The translations under genes were made by a program, and so were the position numbers. Source: Capra hircus (lineage: Eukaryota > Chordata > Mammalia > Artiodactyla > Bovidae). Taken from it: 64,000 nucleotides of DNA. The stretch is taken from contig NC_030817.1 in the NCBI RefSeq assembly GCF_001704415.2, forward strand, positions 57,521,550 through 57,585,549, given 5' to 3'. Every line of letters begins with the position of its first letter. Positions within the stretch are counted from its first letter, which is position 1. Under the pieces are notes generated by a model. That model saw nothing but the letters and a program-made list of their open reading frames with translations, had not been told where the DNA came from and ran no database searches. Of the stretch, positions 30,832 through 41,937 are shown one piece after another.

Positions 30832-32204
30832 TATAGTAGTCTTCAGATTTTTTTTCCGTATATATTTTGCCATCTTCATGTCAAGTGATGGAAGGTGGCC
30901 CTATAACCTTTTCCAGACCTGGTCTACTATGCCCAGCCCTTCAGGGAAAAGTTCAAATACTGCTGAAGGGCAGACACTGATGTCCCTTAACTGCCTCTGT
31001 TCACCCTGAAAATTCAGAACTGACATTCAAGCTTCAGTTCTGATGCATTATATCTTTTTTTCTTTTCTTCCTGGGAAGGAACTGCCCTTTATTTTGAAAT
31101 TGCCTTTTCATTTTTGGTATGTAGATGTCCTTTAATGAAATTATGATGGTAAATGTAGGTGTTTGATTTTTTTTAACATAAGTTGTCAATCATGTATTTG
31201 TCTCCTTTTTTTTTTTTTTTTTCATAATTGGTTGTATTCTATGGAATCCACCATAGTGAGATCCTAATTTAAATGGTCTTAAAGTCAAGCCAAGTGCAAG
31301 GAAAGTGTTGGTGAGAATCAGGTAAACCTGGAATATGAGAAATCAAAGTACTGAAGTTCTCCAGTGACTCACAGTAACTGATAGTAGGGACCTGTAGGAC
31401 CAAGGGCTTAGAGTTATAATTGGAGGGCTTTTGTCATATAATATCCTAGAGATGAGGCCGTTCAGAGTGATGATGAAATCCATAGAGTAGCAATGTTTGT
31501 GGTGATAAAAATAAAAAATTGTGAAAAGTTTCATGTTATACCTTGGTCTTGTTTTTTCTTTGTTTGGTGAGGCTGTAGACTGTTGGGGCTAACCCAAGTA
31601 TATTTAGTACATTGTGTAAACCAAGAAAAGATCTCTTTACTTACTGCTGACTTTTGATGAAATCTAGACTCAGGATGAAGTATTTGTTTTCTCTTTACTG
31701 TCATCTTATCCTTGCTACTACCTGCTTATTCTTCCTTAAAAAGATGTTTTTATTGAAGGTATGCTGCATGTGGTTTGCAAACAAGTAAAAACCGTCACTT
31801 CACTATACTTGTGGGTCCTAAATGATTTTGGTAGAATTTTTTTTTAAACACGAACTTTGTAATAATTGCTTTGGTAGGAATTATTTAGTAGGAATTCTAA
31901 TTGTCTCTAGTTTTCTGCATAATGGAACACAAAGATTCTGTGTTTTTCCAACCCGTAGCAATAACCAGTTGTAACATTGGGTTTATTTCTTTTATATACA
32001 TTTTGCTTCCCATCACTGAGTGCCTACTACTTTTTCAACTTTTTTATTTCATTTAAAATCTTCTGTAAACATTTTTACTTGTTGCTAAATACTTCAGAGT
32101 CAAGGTATATCATAAATTACCCAACAATTTCCTTAACTTCCTAATGTTAAAATTTTAGAGCTTTTTCAGCTTTTTATTTATAAACAAAATTTCAGATTTT
32201 TTTT
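30832..32204. other. no feature recognised; T runs
   Basis: About 1.4 kb without an assigned repeat or a plausible exon. A 16-T run is at about 31207. A 63-codon frame at 31343-31534 has no features. Confidence 0.35.
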
Positions 32205-32336
32205 TCATTAAAATAATTTTAAAATCTTTTGGTTATGCTGTACAGCATGTAGGATCTTAGTTCCCCAACCAGGGATTGAACCCATGTCACCTGCATTGAC
32301 AGTAGAGTCCTAACCACTGGACCACCAGAAAAGTCC
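32205..32336 (-). mobile_element. CHR-type SINE, short
   Basis: Antisense: 'catgtaggatcttagttccc' (32247), 'ccagggattgaacccatgtc' (32268), head at about 32336. A flanking repeat TTCAGATT is at 32191 and 32337. Confidence 0.87.
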
Positions 32337-33559
32337 TTCAGATTCTTTTAATAGACAGTTTAATTTGTTTTTATTTTGTGGATAGATTATTAGATGTTAG
32401 TCCTATTACGATGGACACTTTGGTGCATACATCTTCATTTGTGTCTGTTGGATCAGTTCTTAGAAGTAGAATAATAGAGTTGCATAATTTTTCAAATGTT
32501 TGATACCTGTTTCTATATATTTTTTGTAAATTCTGTTTTGATTTTTTTTTGTTGTTTTTTGTTTGTTTGTTTGTTTTATCTTTGGAACTTTGTGGGTCTC
32601 AATTGATTTTTTTGAATTACTTGTATGAGCCCTTTGCTGTAACCACTAATCTGTTATCAATAATAACAGCAGCATTTATTAATTGCCAGGATGCTTTGAA
32701 CACAACACAGAAATCTTTGTCCTTCACTCCTAGCCACTAATAACACTGCTAATCTTTGGTACTGTACCAGTGTGCTTAATCTGACTGGATTAAGCCTCAT
32801 GACATCATCATGTTGACTAGTACTCAGTTGTTTATATACATTGTGTTTTAACAATTGTAAAATTAGCTAGATCTATTGAGATTTTTTTTCATAATGACTA
32901 GGATTTAGTATATATTTAAAGTATTCACCACTTCTAAGAATTTTCGATTTATATCCTATCTGCTTTGAAAAGGCCATTGAATGTAGCTTACAATAAATGA
33001 GACATACAGTAGGATTTTTAAACATTAAAGATCCAAAACCTTAAAGAGGAAATAAGATAATTATACCCCCAAATCTAAGCTCATTTGGTTTTTAGTTTAA
33101 TTCTCCTTCCTGACATTTTTGGTCAGAATGAAATTCTGGCTCTTGAGGATAGGCCACATTTTTTCACTTAAAATTGTGGTATTTGGTATGTTAGATATTA
33201 TTCTGAATGCTAAAGTAGCTGCGACTCAACAGACTTGAAATATGTTGTTTTTTTTAACACTAGCTGGTGGTCAGAGATTTTTTTAATACATGTAATGATA
33301 TTAAGGAGCTTTGAGAAACTGTACAGATTCACTCTTTTCCCTCCTCTGTGAACCCATTCAAAATTGTGAAACTGTGCAAGTGTGATAAATATATTATTTG
33401 TAGGTTGAAGTATGATACGAAATGTGAAATTGAAATATTTCTTCCAAATTATTGTTGAGCAGAGTGTTTATTCCAAGAGCAAAAATAATTGTATCTGAGG
33501 CTGAAATTTGTGATTGGGATTGGCAGAAAACAAGGTTTTGAAGATCAATGGAGGCTGTT
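32337..33559. other. no gene; possible L1 trace and TTTG repeat
   Basis: 32340-32515 weakly resembles an antisense L1 3' UTR ('gttcttagaagtagaataat', 32456). A (GTTT)n run is at 32559-32576. The remaining 1 kb is unassigned. Confidence 0.35.
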
Positions 33560-33735
33560 TCACAAGGCTTAATAATTTGGAATGCATCGTATAGTCAGCA
33601 GAGTGCTACTGAAGACTTTTTGAGCAAGGTGGTGATATCATGAAAATGATGTTTTAGGAAGTTGAATTCTGATGGTTGTATGAAGAAGACTGTCCCAAAG
33701 GAAGAGACACCGAGAAATAACTTAATAAGCTCATT
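33560..33735 (-). mobile_element. L2 fragment
   Basis: Antisense L2: 'ctactgaagactttttgagc' (33607), 'aaggtggtgatatcatgaaa' (33628) and the stretch to 'cccaaaggaagagac' match the complement of the L2 ORF2 3' third. Heavily diverged. Confidence 0.55.
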
Positions 33736-33737
33736 GC

Positions 33738-33772
33738 GAATTCTTTAACATCTGAGCCACCAGGGAAGCCCT
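33738..33772 (-). mobile_element. Bov-tA head fragment, about 35 bp
   Basis: Only the complement of the SINE 5' head is present (GATTCTTTAACATCTGAGCC then ACCAGGGAAGCCC). The rest is missing, so this is the residue of a deletion, not a 5'-truncated insertion. Confidence 0.8.
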
Positions 33773-33864
33773 TGCTATGATATACACACTAATGATTCTT
33801 GGGTTTAAAATTGAAAGTTTTATTCCAAGGTATAAGTAAGGAGCCCCAGCTTAATCTGGTTTCT
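33773..33864. other. no feature recognised
   Basis: A short gap between SINE pieces. Confidence 0.3.
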
Positions 33865-33875
33865 CTTAAATTTCC

Positions 33876-34027
33876 CTTTTTTTTTTTTTTTTGCCACCCT
33901 GGTCTTTAGTTGTGGCATGCAAACTCTTAGTTGCGGCATGTGGGATCTAGTTCCCTGACTAGGGATCAAACCTGGCCCCCTGCATTGGCAATGCAGGGTC
34001 CTAACCACTGAACCACCAGTAAAGTCC
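33876..34027 (-). mobile_element. CHR-type SINE
   Basis: It starts with a T run (antisense A tail) and has 'gtggcatgcaaactcttagt', 'ctagttccctgactagggat' and a head ending 'accaccagtaaagtcc'. The 11-bp duplication CTTAAATTTCC is exact at 33865-33875 and 34028-34038. Confidence 0.95.
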
Positions 34028-34038
34028 CTTAAATTTCC

Positions 34039-34204
34039 ATTGCTGACCTTTCCCCTGAGCCCACCATACTGAACTTCCTTCAGTTCTTGCTGTATCTTTT
34101 CTCGAAGTTGTAACGCATCTTTTTCTGTCACACTTTTATTTTCCCTTTCTTTACCGTTTCTTTCCAACCCTCCCCATCACCTCCTATCTTGATGCAGAGA
34201 GAAA
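34039..34204. other. no feature recognised
   Basis: Short unassigned interval. Confidence 0.3.
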
Positions 34205-34415
34205 AATAGAGTCTCTAGAGTACGTTAGTTCTGATCCTGTTAGTTCTTAGCAGTGTGACCTTGGCAGATTACTCAAACCCTCAATTTCTTCACCTGTACA
34301 AGGTAGGTAATGATAATAGTACCTAATTCATAAGGTTGTTGAGAATCAGTTGGTTAATATATGGAATATATATAGTACTTGGCACTTAAAAAGCACCATA
34401 TAATTATTACTGATA
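34205..34415 (+). mobile_element. MIR SINE
   Basis: Sense MIR with 'ttagcagtgtgaccttggca' (34246), 'tcaatttcttcacctgtaca' (34280), 'aatgataatagtacctaatt' and the tail 'tatagtacttggcactt' (34371). Confidence 0.83.
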
Positions 34416-34424
34416 TTGTTGTCT

Positions 34425-34655
34425 GGCTCATCGTATTCATTCTTCTGATCTCTGCTTAAATTTTACTTCTGAGAAGTCTTTCCTGACCTCCAAGCTGGGT
34501 TAAAGGCGCCTTTGTGTTCCGTTAGACTTCTGTGCTTCCCTCGTCATATTGTATTATCACTAGCTGTTTAACTGTCACACATTCTTTTTCTGCTACCATC
34601 ACATTGTAAGATCCTCATTGACTGACACATAGTAATTGCTCAATAAAAATTTGTT
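34425..34655 (+). mobile_element. L2 3' end
   Basis: Sense L2: 'gagaagtctttcctgacctc' (34471), 'tcgtcatattgtattatcac' (34541), 'cacattgtaagatcctcatt' (34601) and the end 'gctcaataaaaatttgttg' (34638). Confidence 0.82.
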
Positions 34656-35354
34656 GTCTAGTGCACACAATTCAAATAGAAAATTAAAATTGATGCAATG
34701 TCAGAAAATTTTGTTATTCAAACTAAACTATTGAGGTTTATTTCAAAGAATTTTAGTTTACAGATTCCTTTGTATAGCTTTGAAAGTCTAAAATGTTGCT
34801 TTGTTTTTTTCTTTCTTTCCTTTTCCTATTACCATTTTCTTTTAGTCAGCAAGTCTTTCATCTGGACCCAGGAAGTTAAGGTTATCTGTGTGAATTCATG
34901 TATTTACAGTTGCACTCACACCTTTAGCTATGAAGAAATGCCCAGAGAGGATAATTCCCAGGCTGGGTCCTAACCTCGGGAACAATGCGGAGCCTCAAAC
35001 ATGTAAATTTTTCATTTTAGACTGTGAAGGTGCTTGTTATTCTGCCTTAATTGCAGTGTTTGGAAAGAAAAGATGCCTTGGCTTAAAGATGGAATAAAAC
35101 ATGACAGTGGGGAAATTGGATTCCTGGAGATAAGAAGTGGGGAGTCAAAAGCAGACCTGACTTTCTTGGTTAGTCAGCCAGGGGTTAAGGATGGAGGAAA
35201 ACCACACAGATTAAAGTGGCTGAGTGGCAACAACCACTGAGGCCCTGGGGTCTGATACAAAAGGGAGACTGACCGCTGGTAGTCAAGTGAGAACCTTTCA
35301 GAAAGGCTCCTGCGGCTGAGCAACTAGAACAGCTTTTATGTGAAGTATTCCCAA
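34656..35354. other. repeat-poor block
   Basis: 0.7 kb with no recognised transposable element. It includes a 91-codon frame (34698-34973) and a 68-codon frame (35034-35240). Neither shows a known domain. A pyrimidine tract plus AG lies at about 35004-35022 ('tttttcattttag'), but it does not lead into a convincing open exon. Candidate unique host sequence. Confidence 0.3.
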
Positions 35355-35480
35355 TTCTGACATTTATTTATCATCTGCTGTGTTCCAGGTGCAGTGGTCA
35401 TTGTTTGGGGGAATTAAAAAATGACATGATCTCCTAGAGAATTTCAGAATTTGATAGGAAAGATGTACATATAATGAATT
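35355..35480 (-). mobile_element. L2 3' end
   Basis: Antisense L2 terminus: 'gacatttatttatcatctgc' (35358) and 'tgtgttccaggtgcagtggt' (35379). It faces the following sense L2 fragment. Confidence 0.55.
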
Positions 35481-35517
35481 AATTATGTTAATAATTAATA
35501 ACATTGATTATTCCCCA

Positions 35518-35615
35518 TTACTTCCAAGGATATAAACTCTGAAAACACAGACCATATCTGTTTTACATGTTTGGTACATAGTAGCTGCTCAATAAATATT
35601 AATTGAATAAATTAG
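35518..35615 (+). mobile_element. L2 3'-end fragment
   Basis: Sense end: 'cacagaccatatctgtttta' (35545), 'catagtagctgctcaataaa' (35577) and 'tattaattgaataaa'. Confidence 0.7.
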
Positions 35616-36539
35616 TTTATTCCTTCCCAGTTTACAGATGTCTTCATTTAGTATTCCACCCTTCTCTCCTATTCACTCAGTTTGTGGTATAAGCAAGATG
35701 GATAGTAGAATCCATAAGAATAATAGTGTAACATAAGAGGGAATAAATTGAGTTAAATAGGAGTTCAGATATGAGACTGTAAAGGAGAAAAAAATAATTT
35801 TGGCTTGCCAGGATCACAGAAAACTCCTCTAAGGACATAGTCATTTTACCAGGCTTTCTAAGGAGAACAAGGTTTTGATAAACAGAGTAGAGGAGAATAG
35901 GAGCTTATGTAGCCATATTTTACACCAGATGGGTTGCTATTTGTCTGTCCTGGACCTACAGTAACCTTTTACTCTAGGTCCTTTCAGTAAGTTTTACTCT
36001 TCCTACTGTAGCCCTAGTTTTTGTTTTATTTTCATCAACAAAGGATCCTCTGGCTTTCTGCAACCCTTCAGGTGCCATTTCTTCTAGACAGAGTTTGTAT
36101 ATTCCTTGTTCCTATTCCCCTCATACCTAGTGAATCCCATATTTCCTCTTCCTGGAAATGAAATACTGTTTTATGCTCATTTAGATTCTGGCAGAGGAAA
36201 CTCAGGAACCTCCCTATAAAATTATCTCTTCATTCTCTGTGCATTCATATGCACAGGCACATGATTAGGAAAAGGAAGACAAGAGAGATAAAAAAAGATT
36301 TTAATTCTTGATTCTTGGCAAAAGGAATAAATAAATGATAGATAAGTAAGGAGATACTGGCAAGACTTAACTGACTGGATTAGGGGAGCAAGGAATAGAA
36401 ACAGGTCAAAGATGACTGAAATTCATAGAATGTGTATTTTAAGTGCTAAATTTCTTCCATACATTCCTTATGAATGTTGAAAGACTTTATATGAACCTGT
36501 GAACTTTAATGAGAAAACAGCATCTTTAGATTTCAGTCA
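35616..36539. other. no feature recognised
   Basis: 0.9 kb without secure repeats. 35770-35920 has a faint antisense L2 flavour. No exon-like frame. Confidence 0.35.
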
Positions 36540-36925
36540 ATCTCAATGTCCGTAATTTCTCTGCTTAAAAATCCTCTGACTCACTAAGTTAGGATAAAAT
36601 CTAAATTCTTTTACCAAGGCCCAAGAATCCTGCATATCTGACTATGACTGCCTGTTTATGTGATTTTAATCACTGTTGCCCATTCGTATACCAGTCATCC
36701 GAGATTTCTATCTGGTTTTGCTTCAGAGTTTGTGTACTTGCTGATCTCAGCCTGGTTGCTTCTCTTTAACATCTGAGTTACTCAGCATTTAGCCATCAGT
36801 TCTTCCAGAAGCGCTTCCTTCTCCAGTTATACTTAATCTAACTCATTATCTTCTTTTATTTTGTAATAACACTTACCACTTTATTGTCTTGTTTCTCAGC
36901 CTTTCTATTCTAGAGAGATCTTTTT
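36540..36925 (+). mobile_element. L2 LINE
   Basis: Sense L2: 'aatcctctgactcactaagt' (36570), 'aggataaaatctaaattctt' (36591), 'ttaccaaggcccaagaatcc' (36611), 'cagaagcgcttccttctcca' (36806) and 'taacacttaccactttattg' (36865). The extreme 3' end is lost. Confidence 0.75.
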
Positions 36926-37003
36926 GGGAGTTCCTTCTTATCTATTCTTCACTGATTGCCAGATTCCCATTGTTCAGCCTTGGTATTGTGTAAGCCTTAA
37001 TAT

Positions 37004-37093
37004 GTGTGTGTGCTTAGTCGCTGATCCAGGGATCAAACTTGGGTCTCCTGCATTGCTGGCAGATTCTTTACCCCTGAGCCACTGGGGAAGCCC
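37004..37093 (-). mobile_element. Bov-tA SINE with internal deletion
   Basis: Both ends are present but the middle is gone. 'tgtgtgtgcttagtcgct' (3' end, antisense) runs directly into 'gatccagggatcaaacttgg' and the head. The duplications AAGCCTTAATAT (36992-37003) and AAGTCTTAACAT (37094-37105) bound it. At 90 bp it has lost about 115 bp. Confidence 0.9.
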
Positions 37094-37105
37094 AAGTCTT
37101 AACAT

Positions 37106-37811
37106 AGCAAACCAAAATATATCTTAACTTCAAAACAGTAATAATGCTACTTATTGAGATTTGATTGCTTAAGGCTTGAGCTTTCTGTATTCTAATTTTC
37201 CTTTTGCAATGCAAAACGGATTTTCTCATAGCAGTTTTCTTATCTTTCAGAGCTGATCTCTAGAGGGTAGCTTGTATCTACCAAAATCTTTTGGCCCAAA
37301 AACAATCATAGGCAACAGATTAACTGTTAACATTATGTTTCCTGTCCTCTGAGGACTAGGAACTAAACATGGGTTGTGTTGTGAGGATGAAAGTCTTTCA
37401 ATTATTATTTTTCAGAGCTGTTCAATGCATGCCATTTTGTTAAGCTACCTTAAGAACTGGAGTTTGTGCGTAAATTTAATTGAGATAAGGACGTATCTAT
37501 TACTACCTGTGAAAATCTGGGTATTATGTTTAATAATGTATTATCTGACATCTGAATTATCCTTTTGAATTTCATAGATCTCCAAACTTCTTACAAATTC
37601 CTGAGAATAAATCCCAGATCCTGGTATAAAACCTATTAATTTCATTTCAATCTTTTCATTCTCCCAAGTCCACTTTTCATTCTTTTAAGTAGAAGCCTAT
37701 TTATCAGTTTGGCATACTACCAAGGATATTGATGAATGTTGGTTGCCAAATAAATGTAAAGTCTGTTCAGTAAAAGTCACTGTAATTAGTAATAATGGCT
37801 ATCATTTATTT
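37106..37811. other. no feature recognised
   Basis: 0.7 kb of A+T-rich DNA with no assigned element or gene. Confidence 0.35.
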
Positions 37812-38025
37812 TGAGTGTCTTCAGAGTAGACAGTGCTAGGCAATAATTTATCTTGATAATCTCACAACAACCTTGACAAGTAGATGATAACTGTTCTCGT
37901 TTTACATTTGAAGGAACGTTGGCTTAAAAACATTTAATTCTCCAAGATCACACAACTATCAAGGAGCGGAAGTCGATTTATAGCCTAGATCTGTGCATCA
38001 CTTTAAAACTGGCCATCTTACCACA
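37812..38025 (-). mobile_element. MIR SINE
   Basis: Antisense MIR: 'agacagtgctaggcaataat' (37828), 'ataatctcacaacaaccttg' (37856), 'aagatcacacaactatcaag' (37944) and 'tttatagcctagatctgtgc'. Confidence 0.82.
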
Positions 38026-39151
38026 GTCTTGCCTGCCTGTATGGTTTAATTTGATGGAGGCACTAATATGACACCTGCAGTGGTCTCTTATGTTACTAAT
38101 GATCCCTCTGTATCACAGCCACACACATTCTTAAGAGTTCCTGGTTGAGATAACTATTGAATTCTATTATTTCTCAAATTTAACTAATGATGCTAGACAA
38201 AGAGAAGATAGGTTTCACATTTGCAATAATCTCATGATTGTTATAATTGAGCAATAACGTGACTTTAGAAGCCAGCCAAAATTTAATTGTAGTATTAGCA
38301 GCAGCTTTGTGTGTGCTTGCATGTGTGTGCATGAGCACATGCATGCATGCCTATAAGAAGAGAGAGCTACTATGCCAAGTAAGCGGTCTGAAGTCTAAAG
38401 GAAGAGGAGGTGACCTATACTTATAAAGAGAATTAAGAAGATAACTAACTATATACCAAACAATACATGAGCCAGATGAATGATAGTCACAATAATTGCC
38501 CCAGTGTCCCAGAGAAGAGAGAGCTGTTGAAGTCAGGGAACCTGCTTGTTCGGAAATCCAGTGGAGTGCAAGATAATCACATAAGAGCTGCTGTAAGCAT
38601 ACTGAGTGCTCTTGCTTCTCTGGTCTTATTTAAGTTGGGGGGGGTGGTACAAGGGAGAGATTTTTAACATTCAGAGGTCAAGAGCAAACAGTGAAGGTTT
38701 ATTTTTACTTTTTGCAGAACTTGAAATAAAATGTGTTTCATTTTGTTTTCAGCCATGATATCCATCTGTAATTAGAACTGATTCTCCAAGGTATTTTGTC
38801 ATACCAGAGGTATGTTTTGTTGTAGAGCAAGTGAAGAGTACCCATTTCAGGGTGGCTTCAACCTGTATGGTCTAAGTCTAGTTAAACTGGCCGTATGTAA
38901 GAGCATGTCAAACTCAGCCACTTCCCTTCAGCCCACCTTCATGTCTGCTTAGCCTACTAAGAATGCCCAGTAAGTTACATAAGCATTTTAGTAAATGAAT
39001 TTAATGTCTTTAATTTTGGCAGCACTGAATGCAAGAAGGAAAATTAGGAAATTTCAGTTTGGCAAAAAGGCATTTGAAATCATTGCTGTGGTGATTCTGA
39101 TCATCTGTTAAGAGAACCAAGATAGGAAGGATGCTATACAGAATAAGCATC
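38026..39151. other. no feature recognised
   Basis: 1.1 kb with a purine/pyrimidine-alternating stretch (GT/CATG words, 38306-38350) and a run of ten Gs at about 38636. No repeat family or exon is recognised. Confidence 0.35.
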
Positions 39152-39278
39152 GTTTTGTTGTGTTTTTTTCCCTTGGCTGTGGCATGTGGTGATCTTTGTT
39201 TCCCAACCAGGGATTGAACCTGTGCATCCCGCCATTGAAGCATGGTGTCTTAACCACTTGACTGCCAGTGAAGTCCCC
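39152..39278 (-). mobile_element. CHR-type SINE, short
   Basis: Antisense: 'tttttcccttggctgtggca' region, 'gtttcccaaccagggattga' (39199), and head at 39277. Imperfect duplication AATAAGCATC / AATAAGAATC at 39142 and 39279. Confidence 0.87.
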
Positions 39279-39407
39279 AATAAGAATCCTTAATATTGAG
39301 CCAAAGTTTCTTTTTTGTGTCCCTTAAAATTCACCATAAGTTTTGGTTAAAGTAGTAAAGGCAGTATCCACTTAATACTGACCTATTTATTCATTTAGGT
39401 ACCTTTC
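39279..39407. other. no feature recognised
   Basis: Short unassigned gap. Confidence 0.3.
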
Positions 39408-39418
39408 TGTTACATTTT

Positions 39419-39690
39419 GGAGAAGGCAGTGGCACCCCACTCCAGTACTCTTGCCTGGAAAATCCCATGGACGGAGGAGCCTGGTATGCTGCAGTCCATG
39501 GGGTTGCTAAGAGTCGGACACGACTGAGCGATTTCACTTTGACCTTTCACTTTCATGCATTGGAGAAGGAAATGGCAACCCACTCCAGTATTCTTGCCTA
39601 GAGAATCCCAGGGATAGGGGAGCCTGGTGGGCTGCCTTCTATGGGGTCCCACAGAGTCAGACACGACTGAAGCGACTTAGCAGCAACAGC
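39419..39690 (+). mobile_element. BOV-A2 SINE, full length
   Basis: Two Bov-A units joined by the 'tttcactttcatgcattgga' linker (39545). The second unit ends in a GCA-type tail. The target-site duplication TGTTACATTTT / TGTTATATTTT lies at 39408-39418 and 39691-39701. Non-coding: frames over 80 codons across it are fortuitous and recur in every copy. Confidence 0.95.
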
Positions 39691-39701
39691 TGTTATATTT
39701 T

Positions 39702-40044
39702 AAATGAGTCTTCTGAGGTATCTGTGGAGAAAGAAGTAGCATGACCATCAGTGACTACCATTTGAATTGTCTGCAAAATGGATTTTGTTTTAGAAGAACT
39801 TCAAACAAGACTCCATAGGTGGATACTTGAGAATATGTGTGTATGCAATAGATATTAGAATAGGTGGCGATGATATGATTTGAAGAGACTCTTAAGAGTC
39901 AGAAATTCTAGCCATTTCTAAAAAGGCCAGTTAGCTAAACATATTTAATTAGGATTTATTTAGTTGGCTTACAGTTTAAAATTAAATGTGAGTTAAAGAA
40001 CAGGTACAGAAGGAATTGGGAAGGTTTTAGAATTGGAGGCTCCT
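39702..40044. other. no feature recognised
   Basis: 0.34 kb between two SINEs. Nothing is identified. Confidence 0.35.
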
Positions 40045-40056
40045 AAGCTGCAAGTG

Positions 40057-40188
40057 GAAAATGGCAACCCACTCCAGTGTTCTTGCCTGGAGAATCTCAG
40101 GGACGGCGGAGCCCGGTGGGCTGCCGTCTGTGGGGTTGCACAGAGTCGGACACAATTGAAGTGACTTAGCAGTAGCAGCAGCAACAGC
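40057..40188 (+). mobile_element. Bov-A monomer SINE
   Basis: A single Bov-A unit with an (AGC)n-type tail. The 12-bp duplication AAGCTGCAAGTG / AAGCTGCAGGTG is at 40045-40056 and 40189-40200. Confidence 0.92.
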
Positions 40189-40200
40189 AAGCTGCAGGTG

Positions 40201-40408
40201 AGCTTCCCTGGTGGCTCAGATGGTAAAGAATCTGCCTGCAGTGTGGGAGACCTGGGTTTGATCCCTGGGTCGGGAAACTCTGAGAAGAAGGGAATGGCAA
40301 CCCACTCCAGTATTTTTGCCTGGAGAATTCCATGGACAGAGGAGCCTGGGGGTCTGCAATCCATGAGGTTTCAAAGAGTCAGACACGACTGAGTGACTAA
40401 CACTTCCT
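40201..40408 (+). mobile_element. Bov-tA SINE
   Basis: Sense full-length copy beginning at 'agcttccctggtggctcaga' immediately after the preceding SINE's duplication. It ends 'gactgagtgactaacac'. Confidence 0.92.
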
Positions 40409-40989
40409 TTTCTTTCCAGCTGCCAGCAAAGGAAGCGGTAGAGACTGTGCCTTCTTCCCCATTTTACCTTGGGTGACCCTGGTTACAGTTTACTACTTCT
40501 GAGCTGCTTTTGAGAGCTAGTAGAAAGAGATTGTATTACAGCCTTGTAATATATGACTTGGTTCTGCTGGAGGCCATCATCCTCTTCCAGGTCATGGGTG
40601 GTATCACTGAGTGTCATTCAGAGGTGAGGACTGTTTCATGGCAGGCAGCCAGAAACTGCTGATAGCACAGAGGCCTTCAATGGTAAGCTTTGGGAAATCT
40701 GATTCCCAGAAAGAGTAAACATCGTAAACCCTATAGAGCGTATAAGTTTCACCTGGTATGCAGTTATAAGGAAATAACGGGCTATAAAGGATCTGGTTCA
40801 GTAGAACTGAGAGGAAATATTTATAATTTATAAACAGGCTAAATATTTTAAAAGCAGGTTTTTATTTTGTATTTTCAATTACTGTAGTGCAAACTGGCAT
40901 TCTGTCTTAAAAAAATTACCAAGATAGCTTTTTAAATATAATGGACTAATTATCAATATATTGTGGCAGGAGATTTCCCCTCGCTCAGC
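40409..40989. other. no feature recognised
   Basis: 0.58 kb, no secure repeat. No long frame. Confidence 0.35.
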
Positions 40990-41275
40990 CTTTTCTTATG
41001 AACAGTTTTAAATATGCAGAAAAGTTCAGCGTAAAGTGATCACCTACCACCTATATTCAATAACTCTTCCAGTTTTGCCATATTTGCTTTTTCTATATAT
41101 GTGTATTTCATTTATTTGTTTTGCTGAACATTTCATAAGTTTGAGACATTGTTTCTCTCCTAAATACTTCAACATGCATTTCCAAAAAATGAGGGCATTT
41201 GCTTATACAATCAAAATACCATTACTATACTACATAGTAATTCCTTAATATCATCTGTTATCCATGTGTAGCAAG
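40990..41275 (-). mobile_element. old L1 (L1M-type) 3' UTR, antisense
   Basis: Resembles an old L1 3' UTR type: 'ttttaaatatgcagaaaagt' (41006), 'tacttcaacatgcatttcca' (41165), and 'agtaattccttaatatcatc' (41237). Confidence 0.6.
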
Positions 41276-41451
41276 ATAGTTTATTTAACCCCTTGCTTAA
41301 GCATGTTTCTTGTTCCTCAAATAACCCTGCTGGCCCCAGGGCCTTAGTTTTTTCTTGTGACTTTGCTGTGGACCTGATGCCCAGCAGCAGTTGATGAAAT
41401 TGTTTGCATGTTCACATGGCTTTAAATTTGAGAACATCTAGGGCAATGGTT
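41276..41451. other. no feature recognised
   Basis: Short unassigned interval. Confidence 0.3.
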
Positions 41452-41632
41452 CTCGACTTGGGGTGCATTAGAATAACTTCGGTGGCCTTTAAACATTAGA
41501 ATCCCCCTTCATTCCAGACCACATGTGTCCTGATTTCTGGGGCTAGGGGACTCGGTTATCAGTATTTGTTGGTTTCCCAGGTGATTTTTTAGTACGTGGC
41601 CAAGATTGAGAATCACAGCTGTATAGATCCAA
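41452..41632 (+). mobile_element. MER5A hAT element
   Basis: A near-complete non-autonomous hAT-Charlie element: left end 'gcaatggttctcgacttggg' (41443), 'gtgcattagaataacttcgg', 'tgatttctggggctagggga' (41531), 'tttcccaggtgattttttag', right end 'gattgagaatcacagctg'. The terminal inverted repeats are recognisable (GGTTCTC / GAGAATC). Confidence 0.82.
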
Positions 41633-41937
41633 CTGATCTTTGATGAGACTGTTCAAAAGTGTTGAATGGTCAGTTGACATTTTTCTGACCAGTATAGAAA
41701 TGAGTGGTATGTGAAGACCCTTAGGCTTTTTCTTTTTCTTTCAATAAACATTTACTAAACATCTACTGTGTTATATGTTAACTGTGATGTCCTGGAAAGA
41801 TTGTGGACTTGAGGGTCATAGTTCTGTGGAGTTCAATTCTAATTTTACCAGGGGACAGGTTGTATAATTTGACAACCTGAACATCAGTGAAGCTTTACTA
41901 TGAGGCTTTGCTTTCAGAGGTTAACTCTACCACTTGT
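41633..41937. other. no feature recognised
   Basis: 0.3 kb. A tiny 'aaacatttactaaacatcta' (41737) may be an antisense L2 end. Confidence 0.3.
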
